Assembly (NCBI GenBank): GCA_947497495.1
Contig: CANMGT010000007.1
Coordinates: 1 to 64,000 of the forward strand
Length of the DNA: 64,000 nt
Direction of reading: 5' to 3'
Source of the DNA: an uncultured Lentibacter sp.
GTDB taxonomy: Bacteria; Pseudomonadota; Alphaproteobacteria; Rhodobacterales; Rhodobacteraceae
The translations under genes were made by a program, and so were the position numbers. The first letter of the stretch is position 1; each line of letters begins with the position of its first letter. Below the pieces are notes generated by a model that was given only the letters and a program-made list of their open reading frames with translations, did not search any database and was not told the origin of the DNA. Below, one piece after another: positions 27,616 through 36,719 of this stretch.

Positions 27616-29070
27616 TCAGTCGCGCCGCCCTTCCTTGTGCTTGCGCAGCTTTGAGGGGCCAGCTTTCTTGCGCCCTTTGAAGGGGTTTTGCTCAGACTGG
27701 CCGCGCATATACAGGCGGATCGGCGTGCCGGGCATGTCAAAATCTTCGCGCAGCCCGTTGACCAGATAGCGCGAGTAAGCTGTCGGGATCTTGTCCGCGT
27801 GCGAGCACATCACCACAAAGCCCGGCGGGCGGGTTTTGGCCTGTGTCATGTAGCGCAGTTTGATGCGTTTGCCCTGCGGTGCGGGCGGCGGGTGGGCCTG
27901 CACCATGCCCTCTAGCCAGCGGTTGAGCGCAGCTGTGGGAATGCGGCGGTTCCACACGTCGTGAGCTTTCAAGATAGCCTCGCGTAGCCGCTCAAGGCCA
28001 CGGCCTGTGAGGGCCGAAACTGTAATCAGCGGCGCACCGCGTAGCTGCGGCAGGAGCCGCGCGAACTCTTCCTTGAGTTCCTTAAGCTTGTCTTGCTTGT
28101 CATCTTCGATGTCCCACTTGTTGACAGCAATGACAACAGCCCTGCCCTCGCGCTCGGCCAAATCGGCAATCCGCAGGTCTTGTTGTTCAAACGGGATCGC
28201 GGCATCAAGCAGCACGACAACAACCTCGGCAAATTTCACCGCGCGCAAACCGTCAGAGACAGACAGCTTCTCAAGCTTGTCCTGCACCTTGGCTTTCTTG
28301 CGCATACCTGCCGTGTCAAAAATCCGCACAGGCGTGCCTGTCCAGTCAAGCGTCAGACTGATAGCGTCGCGGGTGATGCCCGCTTCCGGCCCGGTCAGCA
28401 GACGGTCTTCCCCCAAAATTTTGTTGATCAGCGTTGACTTGCCCGCGTTCGGGCGGCCCACAACGGCAATCTGCAGCGGGCGGTTCACGGTTGGCGTGTG
28501 GTCAGGCACATCCTCGCCGTCTTCATCAACGGTCACGTCAACCTGTGGCGCGTCGGCCTCGGCGCGCTCTTTATACGCGTCCACCAGCGGCATGATGGCG
28601 GTGTAAAGCTCCATCATGCCCTCGCCATGTTCGGCAGACATGCGGATCGGATCACCAAGGCCAAGCCCGTAAGCTTCCATAACGCCAGCATCAGCCGCCA
28701 TGCCCTCGGCCTTGTTGGCCCCGACAAACACCGGATGGCCCTTGCGGCGCAGTATGTCGGCGAACATCTCGTCAGACGGCGTGATGCCCATCCGTGCATC
28801 AATGATAAACAGGCAGGCGTCAGCCATATCGACAGCGCGCTCTGTCAGGCGGCGCATACGCCCCTGCAGCGATTCATCCGTTGCGTCTTCAAGCCCCGCC
28901 GTGTCGATCACGGTAAAGCGCAGGTCGGCTAACTTGGCTTCGCCCTCGCGCAAATCACGTGTGACGCCAGGTTGGTCGTCAACCAAAGCAAGCCGCTTGC
29001 CCACCAAACGGTTGAACAAGGTCGATTTGCCCACATTCGGGCGCCCAACAATGGCGAGTGTAAAACTCAT
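27616..29070 (-). CDS. der: GTPase Der (EngA)
   Basis: The 484-aa protein has two tandem GTPase domains. G1 of the first is [16 protein letters not shown] with DTAGLED; the second has [27 protein letters not shown] and NKWD. A C-terminal KH-like domain follows. Der is needed for 50S subunit maturation. The C-terminal tail is lysine- and arginine-rich ([18 protein letters not shown]). Confidence 0.98.
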   Translation of the reverse strand: MSFTLAIVGRPNVGKSTLFNRLVGKRLALVDDQPGVTRDLREGEAKLADLRFTVIDTAGLEDATDESLQGRMRRLTERAVDMADACLFIIDARMGITPSDEMFADILRRKGHPVFVGANKAEGMAADAGVMEAYGLGLGDPIRMSAEHGEGMMELYTAIMPLVDAYKERAEADAPQVDVTVDEDGEDVPDHTPTVNRPLQIAVVGRPNAGKSTLINKILGEDRLLTGPEAGITRDAISLTLDWTGTPVRIFDTAGMRKKAKVQDKLEKLSVSDGLRAVKFAEVVVVLLDAAIPFEQQDLRIADLAEREGRAVVIAVNKWDIEDDKQDKLKELKEEFARLLPQLRGAPLITVSALTGRGLERLREAILKAHDVWNRRIPTAALNRWLEGMVQAHPPPAPQGKRIKLRYMTQAKTRPPGFVVMCSHADKIPTAYSRYLVNGLREDFDMPGTPIRLYMRGQSEQNPFKGRKKAGPSKLRKHKEGRRD

Positions 29071-29128
29071 AGCTCTGGCTCCTGCGCGCAGAATGGCACG
29101 AAAGATCGCTGCCTATACGGCTTTAAGG

Positions 29129-30481
29129 TTAGCGGAAAGCGAAAAGTTGGCCCTTGCTGCCGACGACATACATCACGCCGCCTGCAAACACTGGGCTGGT
29201 TGTCGCGCCGCCAGGAATTTCGGCCTGCCCGATCAGGCTGCCATCTCGCGGATCAAACGCGCGAATAACACCGTCGTTCGAGGCCACATAAAGCCGCCCG
29301 CCCGCCATCACAGGGCCGTAATGCGCAAAGACTTCTCTCTGGCGTTTGGGCTTGTCCTTGACGAAGAAGGGCAGTTTCGCCCCCCAAATGCGGTTGCCCG
29401 TTTCGGCACTCAAACGCACCAGCTCGTTGCTGTCAGACACCAAGAAAACTGAGCCTCCCGCAACCCAAACAGGGCTCATCGGGCCCTCTTCCGCCGTCCA
29501 GATACGCTTGCCTGTGCCCGCGTCGAGCGCAACCATGCGGCCTGAATGCGTGCCAGCGTAAAGCTTTGTGCCCACGATGACGGGATCACCCGTGATGTCG
29601 GAAATACGCGAGCGCGCAAAGCCGCGTCGCTGGCCTGAAATGACGGCGTCCCAAAGGCGCAAACCGCCTTGACGGAACGCGGCCTGCATTTCCCCGTTGC
29701 CGAACGAGAATACCACCAACTGGTCGTTCACGGCGGGGGCTGGCCCGCCCATGATGTTGTTTTTGTCTGCGGTTGAGCCGAGCTGCCACAAAATGCGCCC
29801 GCTGTCCGCGTCAACGGCCCAAGCTGTCGCATCGCCAGCCACAAGATAAACGATTCCGTCGCGCACTGTCGGGTTGCCAGAGCCCGTGGCTTCAAGCTTT
29901 TGCTGCCAGATAACCGCGCCGGACTTGGCATCAAGCGCACTCAGCAGGCCAAAGCCCGACGAAACAAACACTTTGCCGTCTGCATAGGCCAAGCCACCGC
30001 CCGTGGCGTCGCGGGACGACTCGCGCTCTGGCACGAGATCGACGCTCCAAACCGTGCCGCCGCCTGTTGATGTGGCGCTCACACGCGCTTCGCTGTCTAG
30101 CGTGAAAACTTTGCCCTGCGCAACGATCGGGTCAGCGGTAACGCGGCCGTGCTTGCTGTCGCCCGCGCCGATATTGGCGCTCCAAAGCATCTGCATACTG
30201 CCGCCAAATGCCGGATGGCTGATGCGCGTATGCGGGCTGCCGTGGCGCTGTGTCCAGCTGGCGTTGTTCGTGGTTTTCGCAAGCGAAACAGCAACCGAGC
30301 TGTTTTCGCCGCTATTCTCAGCAAGGCCTGTCTCGACGTGTTGAGCGCGCAGAGGCTCTCGAACGCCGCCCAAAACGACATCCGGCTCGTCGCAAGCGCT
30401 CAGCAGCATCAGGCACGCAGCGCCAAGCCCGAGTGTGCCCAGTTTTGCCTGCCTGCGAACCCATGTGTGTGAATTGCTCAT
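29129..30481 (-). CDS. bamB: outer-membrane assembly lipoprotein BamB-like (PQQ-repeat beta propeller)
   Basis: The 450-aa protein has a lipoprotein signal with lipobox LLSAC (Cys near residue 29) and a series of PQQ-like blade motifs such as AVWAVDADSGRILWQLG, VALDAGTGKRIWTAEEG and IRAFDPRDGSLIGQAEI, enough for an eight-bladed propeller. BamB scaffolds the BAM complex. Placement upstream of der and next to a YfgM-like gene reproduces the yfgM-bamB-der order found in many proteobacteria, which supports the assignment. Confidence 0.92.
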   Translation of the reverse strand: MSNSHTWVRRQAKLGTLGLGAACLMLLSACDEPDVVLGGVREPLRAQHVETGLAENSGENSSVAVSLAKTTNNASWTQRHGSPHTRISHPAFGGSMQMLWSANIGAGDSKHGRVTADPIVAQGKVFTLDSEARVSATSTGGGTVWSVDLVPERESSRDATGGGLAYADGKVFVSSGFGLLSALDAKSGAVIWQQKLEATGSGNPTVRDGIVYLVAGDATAWAVDADSGRILWQLGSTADKNNIMGGPAPAVNDQLVVFSFGNGEMQAAFRQGGLRLWDAVISGQRRGFARSRISDITGDPVIVGTKLYAGTHSGRMVALDAGTGKRIWTAEEGPMSPVWVAGGSVFLVSDSNELVRLSAETGNRIWGAKLPFFVKDKPKRQREVFAHYGPVMAGGRLYVASNDGVIRAFDPRDGSLIGQAEIPGGATTSPVFAGGVMYVVGSKGQLFAFR

Positions 30482-30516
30482 GTCACCAGCCTTTTTATCA
30501 TTCTGCTTGCCGCGCC

Positions 30517-31218
30517 TTAGTCTGACGCAGCCTCGTCGTCGCCACTTGCAGCGGCCTGCGTATTCGGTGCGTTCAACTCGCCGCCCAGGGACACTATCAG
30601 CTGCGAAGCGCGCCTGCGCAATCCTACAGTGCTTTCCTCGTCCGAGACAATGGCCTGTAGCGTCTGTAGCGCCGCATCGGTTGCACCCTCTTCGATATCA
30701 ATCAGCGCAAGCTGTTCTTCCGCCAGAAGTCGCAACTGCGCATTCTTGCCGATCAGCGTTTGATAGCCTGCCCGGCGCTCTTCAGCAGGCAGAACACCCG
30801 CCTGCAGGCCCAGCAGCTTGAACGTGGCAACCTGACGGTAAGCCATGGGCGTGGCTGAGCTGTCCGCAAGAGCCTGAAGTGTGGCGCGCGCGCCCTCAGC
30901 GTCTCCGGCAGCAAACTGCTCACGCGCATTGAGTAAGCCCACAATAGCGGCTGCACCCGCATTTTCAGGCGCAAGTGCCGCCAATGCAGCCTGACGCATT
31001 TGCGGGTCGTCATCTTCGAGTGCTGCGATGATACTGTCGCCCATTGCCTGCGCGGCCGCCGTTTCGCTGGCCTTGCGGTATTCGTTATATGCCGCACCGC
31101 CGACAATAAGCACCACCAGCGCAATCGCGATCCAACCGTAGCGCTTCATCAGCGCAAACAAGCGGTCTCGGCGAACTTCTTCGCTGACTTCGTCAATAAA
31201 ACTATCCGTGTCGCTCAC
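30517..31218 (-). CDS. YfgM-like tetratricopeptide membrane protein
   Basis: The 233-aa protein has a cytosolic charged N-terminus (SFIDEVSEEVRRDRLFALMKR), one TM (YGWIAIALVVLIVGGAAYN) and a periplasmic helical part with TPR-like repeats. YfgM in E. coli associates with SecYEG and periplasmic chaperones. It lies 35 bases upstream of bamB on the same strand and probably forms an operon with bamB and der. Confidence 0.87.
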   Translation of the reverse strand: MSDTDSFIDEVSEEVRRDRLFALMKRYGWIAIALVVLIVGGAAYNEYRKASETAAAQAMGDSIIAALEDDDPQMRQAALAALAPENAGAAAIVGLLNAREQFAAGDAEGARATLQALADSSATPMAYRQVATFKLLGLQAGVLPAEERRAGYQTLIGKNAQLRLLAEEQLALIDIEEGATDAALQTLQAIVSDEESTVGLRRRASQLIVSLGGELNAPNTQAAASGDDEAASD

Positions 31219-31343
31219 GTGTCGCCCCCATCATTTCCCCCCTCTTACCCCGAAGCAAAGCCCCTGCCAAGGGCTGCTCACATGCTTCACGGTCATGGCC
31301 CTGTTTAAACGCCCCAGAGCAAGGAAACCAAGGCAAAACGCAG

Positions 31344-31366
31344 CTAAACTGAACTAGACAGTTTAG
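31344..31366. promoter_or_regulatory. TetR-type palindromic operator upstream of the RND efflux genes
   Basis: CTAAACTG-AACTAGA-CAGTTTAG is a perfect eight-base inverted repeat with a seven-base spacer, 93 bases before the adaptor gene. Its size and symmetry are like TetR/AcrR operators that control RND pumps. The regulator gene is not in the window, which would make it a trans-acting repressor. Confidence 0.6.
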
Positions 31367-31458
31367 AAAAACTGATCTATTGCTCAAAAGGCCTCGTAAA
31401 TCAGCGAAACAAGACTAAATTTAAGCCTCTAGAGCCGCGCGAACACAAGAGACCAGAT

Positions 31459-32736
31459 ATGCGAATTATCCCGATTTTAACAGCTCTCCTTGTGACGGCT
31501 TTTTTGTTCTTTCTGGTGGTAAAACGCGAAAGTTTGCTCGGGTTTGCAGGCGTGGACACCGCCCAAACAGACACTACTCAACAGGATGAGGCAGAGCCAG
31601 AAGGCGCCGCAAAGCCCCAACGCGCTGTCGGCGTGATCGCGGTGCACTCCCAAGCGCGCGAAATCGACAGCGCCGTGCTGCTGCGCGGGCAGACAGAAGC
31701 CGCCCGTCAAGTTGATGTGCGCGCCGAAACCAGCGGTCAGGTTGTTTCAGAGCCGCTGCGCAAAGGAGCCTTCGTTGAAAAGGGCCAGATCCTCTGCACC
31801 CTTGATCCGGGCACGCGCGCCTCAAGCCTCGCCGAAGCCGAGGCCCGCCTTGCGGAAGCGCGCGCCCGGATACCCGAAACCGAAGCCCAGATACCACGCG
31901 CCGAGGCCCAGCTTGAGCAAGCGCGCGCGCAGCTTGAAGAGGCCCAGATCAACGACAACGCTGCACGCAAACTCTCACGAGGCGGATATGCCTCTGACAC
32001 GCGCGTCGCCCAGACAGCGGCCTCCGTGCGAACAAGTGAAGCTGCGATCAAATCTGCCGAGGCAGGTGTCAAAACAGCCGCGTCAGGCATGCTGACGGTC
32101 GACGCCTCTATCCAGGCAGCAGAAGCAGGCGTTGCCGCCGCGCAAAAAGAGATCAGCCGCCTGACACTGCGCGCGCCGTTCGAGGGCATCCTCGAAAGCG
32201 ACACAGCTGAACTGGGCGCGCTGCTACAGCCCGGGGCCTCTTGCGCCACGGTAATCCAGCTTGACCCGATCAAGCTTGTCGGCTTTGTGCCCGAGACACA
32301 GGTCTCGCGCGTCAAAGTCGGCGCGCTTTCGGGCGCCAAACTCACGACAGGCCAGACGCTGACAGGCAAAGTCAGCTTCCTTGGCCGCTCCGCTGATCCG
32401 CTCACCCGCACCTTCCGCGTCGAGATCGAAGTGCCAAACCCCAACCTGATGATCCGGGATGGCCAAACCACCGAAATCATCATCGGGGCAGAAGGCAGCA
32501 AAGCCCATCTTGTCGCGCAATCCGCCCTGACGCTCAACAACGAGGGGCTTTTGGGCGTGCGCGTGGTCGATGCGCAGAGCCTCGCCCGCTTCATGCCCGT
32601 CACCCTGCTGCGCGACAGCGTCGAAGGCGTCTGGATCGCGGGGCTGCCCGAGCAAGTTGATATCATCATCATCGGTCAGGAGTATGTCGTTGATGGCGTC
32701 CCTGTCGCCGCAAGCTTCGAGGATCCTGCCCAATGA
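31459..32736 (+). CDS. RND efflux periplasmic adaptor (membrane fusion protein)
   Basis: A 425-aa adaptor with an N-terminal anchor (IPILTALLVTAFLFFLVV), then the barrel-sandwich strand VRAETSGQVVSEPLRKGAFV, a long alanine/glutamate-rich coiled-coil hairpin (about 115-215), and RLTLRAPFEGILES closing the lipoyl domain. It would link the inner-membrane permease to an outer-membrane channel that is not in the window. The stop overlaps the permease start by four bases. Confidence 0.92.
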   Translation: MRIIPILTALLVTAFLFFLVVKRESLLGFAGVDTAQTDTTQQDEAEPEGAAKPQRAVGVIAVHSQAREIDSAVLLRGQTEAARQVDVRAETSGQVVSEPLRKGAFVEKGQILCTLDPGTRASSLAEAEARLAEARARIPETEAQIPRAEAQLEQARAQLEEAQINDNAARKLSRGGYASDTRVAQTAASVRTSEAAIKSAEAGVKTAASGMLTVDASIQAAEAGVAAAQKEISRLTLRAPFEGILESDTAELGALLQPGASCATVIQLDPIKLVGFVPETQVSRVKVGALSGAKLTTGQTLTGKVSFLGRSADPLTRTFRVEIEVPNPNLMIRDGQTTEIIIGAEGSKAHLVAQSALTLNNEGLLGVRVVDAQSLARFMPVTLLRDSVEGVWIAGLPEQVDIIIIGQEYVVDGVPVAASFEDPAQ

Positions 32737-35700
32737 CCGGCCTCGTCGATTGGGCCGCTGAACGCGCACGGATGATCATGGCCTTTATCGCCCTCTCGCT
32801 TTTGGTGGGGGGCTTTGCCTATGCCAACCTGCCCAAAGAAGGCGAGCCTGATATCCAGATCCCCGGTCTGTTTATCTCGGTGCCTTTCCCCGGCATTTCC
32901 GCCTCTGACAGCGAGACATTGCTGGTCAAGGTGATGGAAACCGAAATGGCCGACCTTGACGGCCTTAAGAAAATGTCGGCCACAGCGGCCGAAAACTACG
33001 CTGGTATTTTCCTTGAGTTCGAGTTCGGCTGGGACAAATCAGCGATCATGGCCGACGTGCGCAGTGCGATGAACTCGGCAGAGGCCAACTTCCCCGCAGG
33101 GGCCGAGAAGTACACCATCAACGAGATCAACTTCTCTGAGTTTCCGGTTCTGATCATCAATCTCACCGGCGACGTGCCAGAGCGCACCATGAGCCGCGTC
33201 GCGCAAGACTTACAAGACAAGATCGAAAGCCTCGATGCCGTGCTGGAAGCGGGCATTGCAGGCAACCGCGACGAGATGCTGGAAGTGATCATCGACCCGC
33301 TCAAGCTTGAGGCCTACAACGTCACCGCAGGTGAGTTGATCAGTGTTGTGCAAAACAACAACCAGCTCATCGCAGCGGGTGAAGTCGAAACCTCTACAGG
33401 CGCTTTTTCGGTCAAGATCCCGTCAAGCTTTGATGAGCCGCAAGACGTTTACAGCCTGCCAGTCAAGGTGAATGGCAATCGTGTCGTCACGCTGGGCGAC
33501 CTTGCCGAAATCCGCCTCACCTTTCAGGACAGGAAAGGCACCGCGCGCTTTAACGGCGACACAACCGTGGCGCTGCAAGTGGTCAAGCGCAAGGGCTTCA
33601 ACCTTCTGGACATGGACAAGGAAGTGAAGGCCGTCGTCAAACAGGCCGCCGCCGATTGGCCGCCCGAGCTGCAATCAGCCGTCTACCTTGGCACATCCAA
33701 CGAACAGGCCCGCATCGTGGGTTCGATGATTTCACAGCTCGAAGGCTCGGTTCTCACCGCCATCGCGCTGGTGATGATCGTTATCCTCGCTTCCCTCGGC
33801 GTGCGCCCCGCGCTCTTGGTGGGCTTTGCGATCCCGACATCCTTCCTGCTCTGCTTTGCATTGCTCGCGCTAATGGGGATCACGATTTCCAACATCGTCA
33901 TGTTCGGCCTGATCCTCGCGGTGGGCATGTTGGTTGACGGGGCGATTGTTGTGGTTGAATACGCCGACAAGCGCATATCGGAAGGCACAGGCCCGATGCA
34001 CGCCTATGTCGAGGCGGCAAAGCGCATGTTCTGGCCTGTGGTCAGCTCGACAGCGACAACGCTCTGCGCATTCTTGCCAATGCTGTTCTGGCCCGGTGTG
34101 CCAGGGCAATTCATGGGCATGTTGCCTGTCACGCTGATTTTTGTTCTGTCGGCCTCCCTCGTCGTGGCGCTGGTTTACCTGCCCGTTCTGGGCGGCGTTA
34201 CGGGCCGCATGAGCCGCCTGTTTGGCAACACATCCGACGCCCTGCGCGCCGCAACGCCCTGGTGGCTTCGCGCACTGCTGGTGATTCCGTCGCTCTACCT
34301 TGTCTTCCTCGGCGCGATGCAGACTCTCAACCCGAGCTACCTGTTTGAAGCAAACCCGGAAGCCTCGGCCTTGGCCAAACTCTTCCCGGGCGCAACGTTG
34401 TTTTTGCTCGGAGCCTTCGCCTCATCCGTCACCATGGGCGCTGCGCAAATTGAATTCAAACGCAAGCCCGTCAGCGCAGGCCGTAAGCGTACCCTGTTTG
34501 GCCGTGTGATCCGGTTTATCGTTGGCAATCCGATCATGCCGATCGTCTCTGGCGTTGCCGTTATTTTCTTTGTGATGAGCGTGTTCAGTTACTATGGCGC
34601 CAACAACAAAGGCACCGAGTTTTTCGTTGAGAGCGAGCCGGAAATGGCCATCGTCTATGTCCGCGCACGCGGCAACCTGTCGATGGAACAAAAAGACGCG
34701 CTGGTGATGCGCGCCGAACAGATCGTACTCGCGCACCCCGGTGTGGCCAATGCGTTCTCCTTTGCGGGTGAAGGCGGGCTGAACAGCAACACAGGCGGCG
34801 CACAGGCCCCGAAAGACACCATCGGCCAAGTCCAGTTCGAGACGATCCCTTGGGACGACCGTGCAGACAGGCCCGAGCTGGACGGCGATCTGGTGCTTGA
34901 AGAGTTGACCGCCGAGCTGGAGAAACTCCCCGGCATCCAGATCGAGATCCTCGCAGCGTCGCGCGGGCCGGCCTCGGCCAAACCCGTGCACCTGCGCCTC
35001 AAGGGCGACGACTGGGACAGCTTGCTTGAAGCCACAAAGTTGGCCCGTGCACGGTTTGACGAAACCGCAGGCTTGCAGCTGCAAGAAGACACCCGCCCCC
35101 TGCCCGGCATCGACTGGCAGCTTAATGTCGATGTCGAGGAAGCGGGCCGCTACGGCGCGGACGTGGCGACAGTCGGCGGCATGATCCAGTTGGTGACACG
35201 CGGCATCCTGCTCGACACGATGCGCGTTGACAGCTCTGATGAAGAGATCGAAATTCGTGTGCGCCTGCCCGAGGAAGACCGCGTTCTGTCAACGCTCGAC
35301 AGCCTCAAGCTGCGCACCAAGGAAGGGCTCATCCCGCTGAGTAACTTTCTGACACGCCAGCCTGTTGCCAAGCTTGCCGAGATCAACCGCGAAGGCCAGA
35401 CGCGCTACTTTGACGTCAAAGCCGGCGTGGCGAAAGACATTGTCACTTTCACTGCCTACCCGCTTGATGACGACGGCGAAAAAATTGTCGATGAAGGCAT
35501 TCTGCTCGGCTCGGGCGACAAGCTGACCGAGGGAAAAATCGCCGCAGGCGCGCCTGCCAACCTGCGTATCAGCATCGCGCCTAAAGGCTTGTTTGCCTTT
35601 CTGAAGTCTCCTGTTGAAAGCGCTTACAACCTGCCTGATTTAACCTCCGCCGAGAGCCTCGCGAAAGTGAAAGCTTCGGTCGAAGCAGGCACCATGCTGA

Positions 35701-36611
35701 TCGAAGGCACGCCGCTGACGGCCGCCGAACGCATAGAAACGCTCACGCAATGGCTGAGCAAAAATCCCCTCCCTGCAGGTGTCACTTGGGAGTGGACGGG
35801 CGATCAGGAAGACGAAGCCGAAAGCGCGGCGTTCCTGCAAAACGCTTTTGCGGGTGCGCTTGGGCTGATGTTCATCATCCTGCTGGCGCAGTTCAACAGC
35901 TTCTACAACTCGGCCCTCGTGCTGCTGGCGGTTGTGCTGTCAACAGCTGGCGTGTTGATCGGCATGTTGGTGATGGATCAGACGTTCTCAATCATCATGA
36001 CAGGCACGGGCATCGTGGCGCTGGCAGGGATCGTTGTGAACAATAATATCGTTCTGATCGACACCTATCAGGAATACTCTGCCTATATGCCCCGCGTCGA
36101 GGCCATCGTGCGTACGGCGGAAGACAGGATCAGGCCTGTATTGCTGACCACAATCACGACAATGGCAGGCCTTGCTCCGATGATGTTCGGCCTCTCGCTT
36201 GACTTTATCGGCGGTGGCTACACGATTGATAGCCCGACAGCGCTGTGGTGGAAGCAACTGGCGACTGCCGTTGTCTTCGGCCTCGGGATCGCGACGGTTT
36301 TGACGCTGGTGTTCACCCCGTCGATGCTGGCGCTGCGCATCTGGGTGTCGACCTACTTGGGCTGGGCCGCGCGGGCACTGGCCGCCCTTTCGCTTGGTTC
36401 GGCCAGCCGAGTTGCCAAAGACATGGCGCTGCAAAGCGCGGCCCGTCGAGTACAAGCGCCGGAGCTGATCTGGGGCGATGACATGGATGTCGCCGAAAAT
36501 CAGGACGACCTTGACGACGCGCCCGATGCAGACGCCGTGAAAGCCGTGTTAACACGCGCTGGCAAGCTGCCAGATGGCGACGATGATGACAAAGTCAAAG
36601 CAGCCGAGTAG
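32733..36611 (+). CDS. RND-superfamily efflux permease, long form
   Basis: A 1292-aa permease with the AcrB layout of two TM1-large loop-TM2-6 halves but over 200 residues longer. The extra length is mainly between TM6 and the second half (about 490-600), in the second periplasmic loop (about 930-1010) and in an acidic C-terminal tail. TM4 reads GMLVDGAIVVVEY, so the usual double Asp is D402-G403; TM10 reads GIVVNNNIVLID, with no lysine at the AcrB K940 position. It is an inner-membrane proton-driven exporter of unknown substrate, coupled to the adaptor gene. Confidence 0.9.
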   Translation: MTGLVDWAAERARMIMAFIALSLLVGGFAYANLPKEGEPDIQIPGLFISVPFPGISASDSETLLVKVMETEMADLDGLKKMSATAAENYAGIFLEFEFGWDKSAIMADVRSAMNSAEANFPAGAEKYTINEINFSEFPVLIINLTGDVPERTMSRVAQDLQDKIESLDAVLEAGIAGNRDEMLEVIIDPLKLEAYNVTAGELISVVQNNNQLIAAGEVETSTGAFSVKIPSSFDEPQDVYSLPVKVNGNRVVTLGDLAEIRLTFQDRKGTARFNGDTTVALQVVKRKGFNLLDMDKEVKAVVKQAAADWPPELQSAVYLGTSNEQARIVGSMISQLEGSVLTAIALVMIVILASLGVRPALLVGFAIPTSFLLCFALLALMGITISNIVMFGLILAVGMLVDGAIVVVEYADKRISEGTGPMHAYVEAAKRMFWPVVSSTATTLCAFLPMLFWPGVPGQFMGMLPVTLIFVLSASLVVALVYLPVLGGVTGRMSRLFGNTSDALRAATPWWLRALLVIPSLYLVFLGAMQTLNPSYLFEANPEASALAKLFPGATLFLLGAFASSVTMGAAQIEFKRKPVSAGRKRTLFGRVIRFIVGNPIMPIVSGVAVIFFVMSVFSYYGANNKGTEFFVESEPEMAIVYVRARGNLSMEQKDALVMRAEQIVLAHPGVANAFSFAGEGGLNSNTGGAQAPKDTIGQVQFETIPWDDRADRPELDGDLVLEELTAELEKLPGIQIEILAASRGPASAKPVHLRLKGDDWDSLLEATKLARARFDETAGLQLQEDTRPLPGIDWQLNVDVEEAGRYGADVATVGGMIQLVTRGILLDTMRVDSSDEEIEIRVRLPEEDRVLSTLDSLKLRTKEGLIPLSNFLTRQPVAKLAEINREGQTRYFDVKAGVAKDIVTFTAYPLDDDGEKIVDEGILLGSGDKLTEGKIAAGAPANLRISIAPKGLFAFLKSPVESAYNLPDLTSAESLAKVKASVEAGTMLIEGTPLTAAERIETLTQWLSKNPLPAGVTWEWTGDQEDEAESAAFLQNAFAGALGLMFIILLAQFNSFYNSALVLLAVVLSTAGVLIGMLVMDQTFSIIMTGTGIVALAGIVVNNNIVLIDTYQEYSAYMPRVEAIVRTAEDRIRPVLLTTITTMAGLAPMMFGLSLDFIGGGYTIDSPTALWWKQLATAVVFGLGIATVLTLVFTPSMLALRIWVSTYLGWAARALAALSLGSASRVAKDMALQSAARRVQAPELIWGDDMDVAENQDDLDDAPDADAVKAVLTRAGKLPDGDDDDKVKAAE

Positions 36612-36612
36612 C

Positions 36613-36714
36613 CACGCCTGAAGGCGTGTCGCCCCTGCGGGGAGCGGGGTTGGGGGCTTTGCCCCCTCTTGGCCTTAAGGCCAATTCACCCCCAGGATAT
36701 TTGTGCAAGAAGAA
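36613..36714. repeat. cluster of hairpins plus GGATATTT...CAAGAAGAA tail (copy 1)
   Basis: Between the convergent RND permease and ABC exporter genes are CACGCC-TGAA-GGCGTG, a CCCC/GGGG hairpin, GGGGGC-TTT-GCCCCC and the perfect palindrome TTGGCCTTAAGGCCAA (36669-36684), then CCCCCAGGATATTTGTGCAA and GAAGAA. The tail recurs at 55724-55746 and, inverted, at 60904-60923. It probably serves as a bidirectional terminator and belongs to a repeat family common in Rhodobacteraceae. Confidence 0.75.
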
Positions 36715-36719
36715 ATCGC

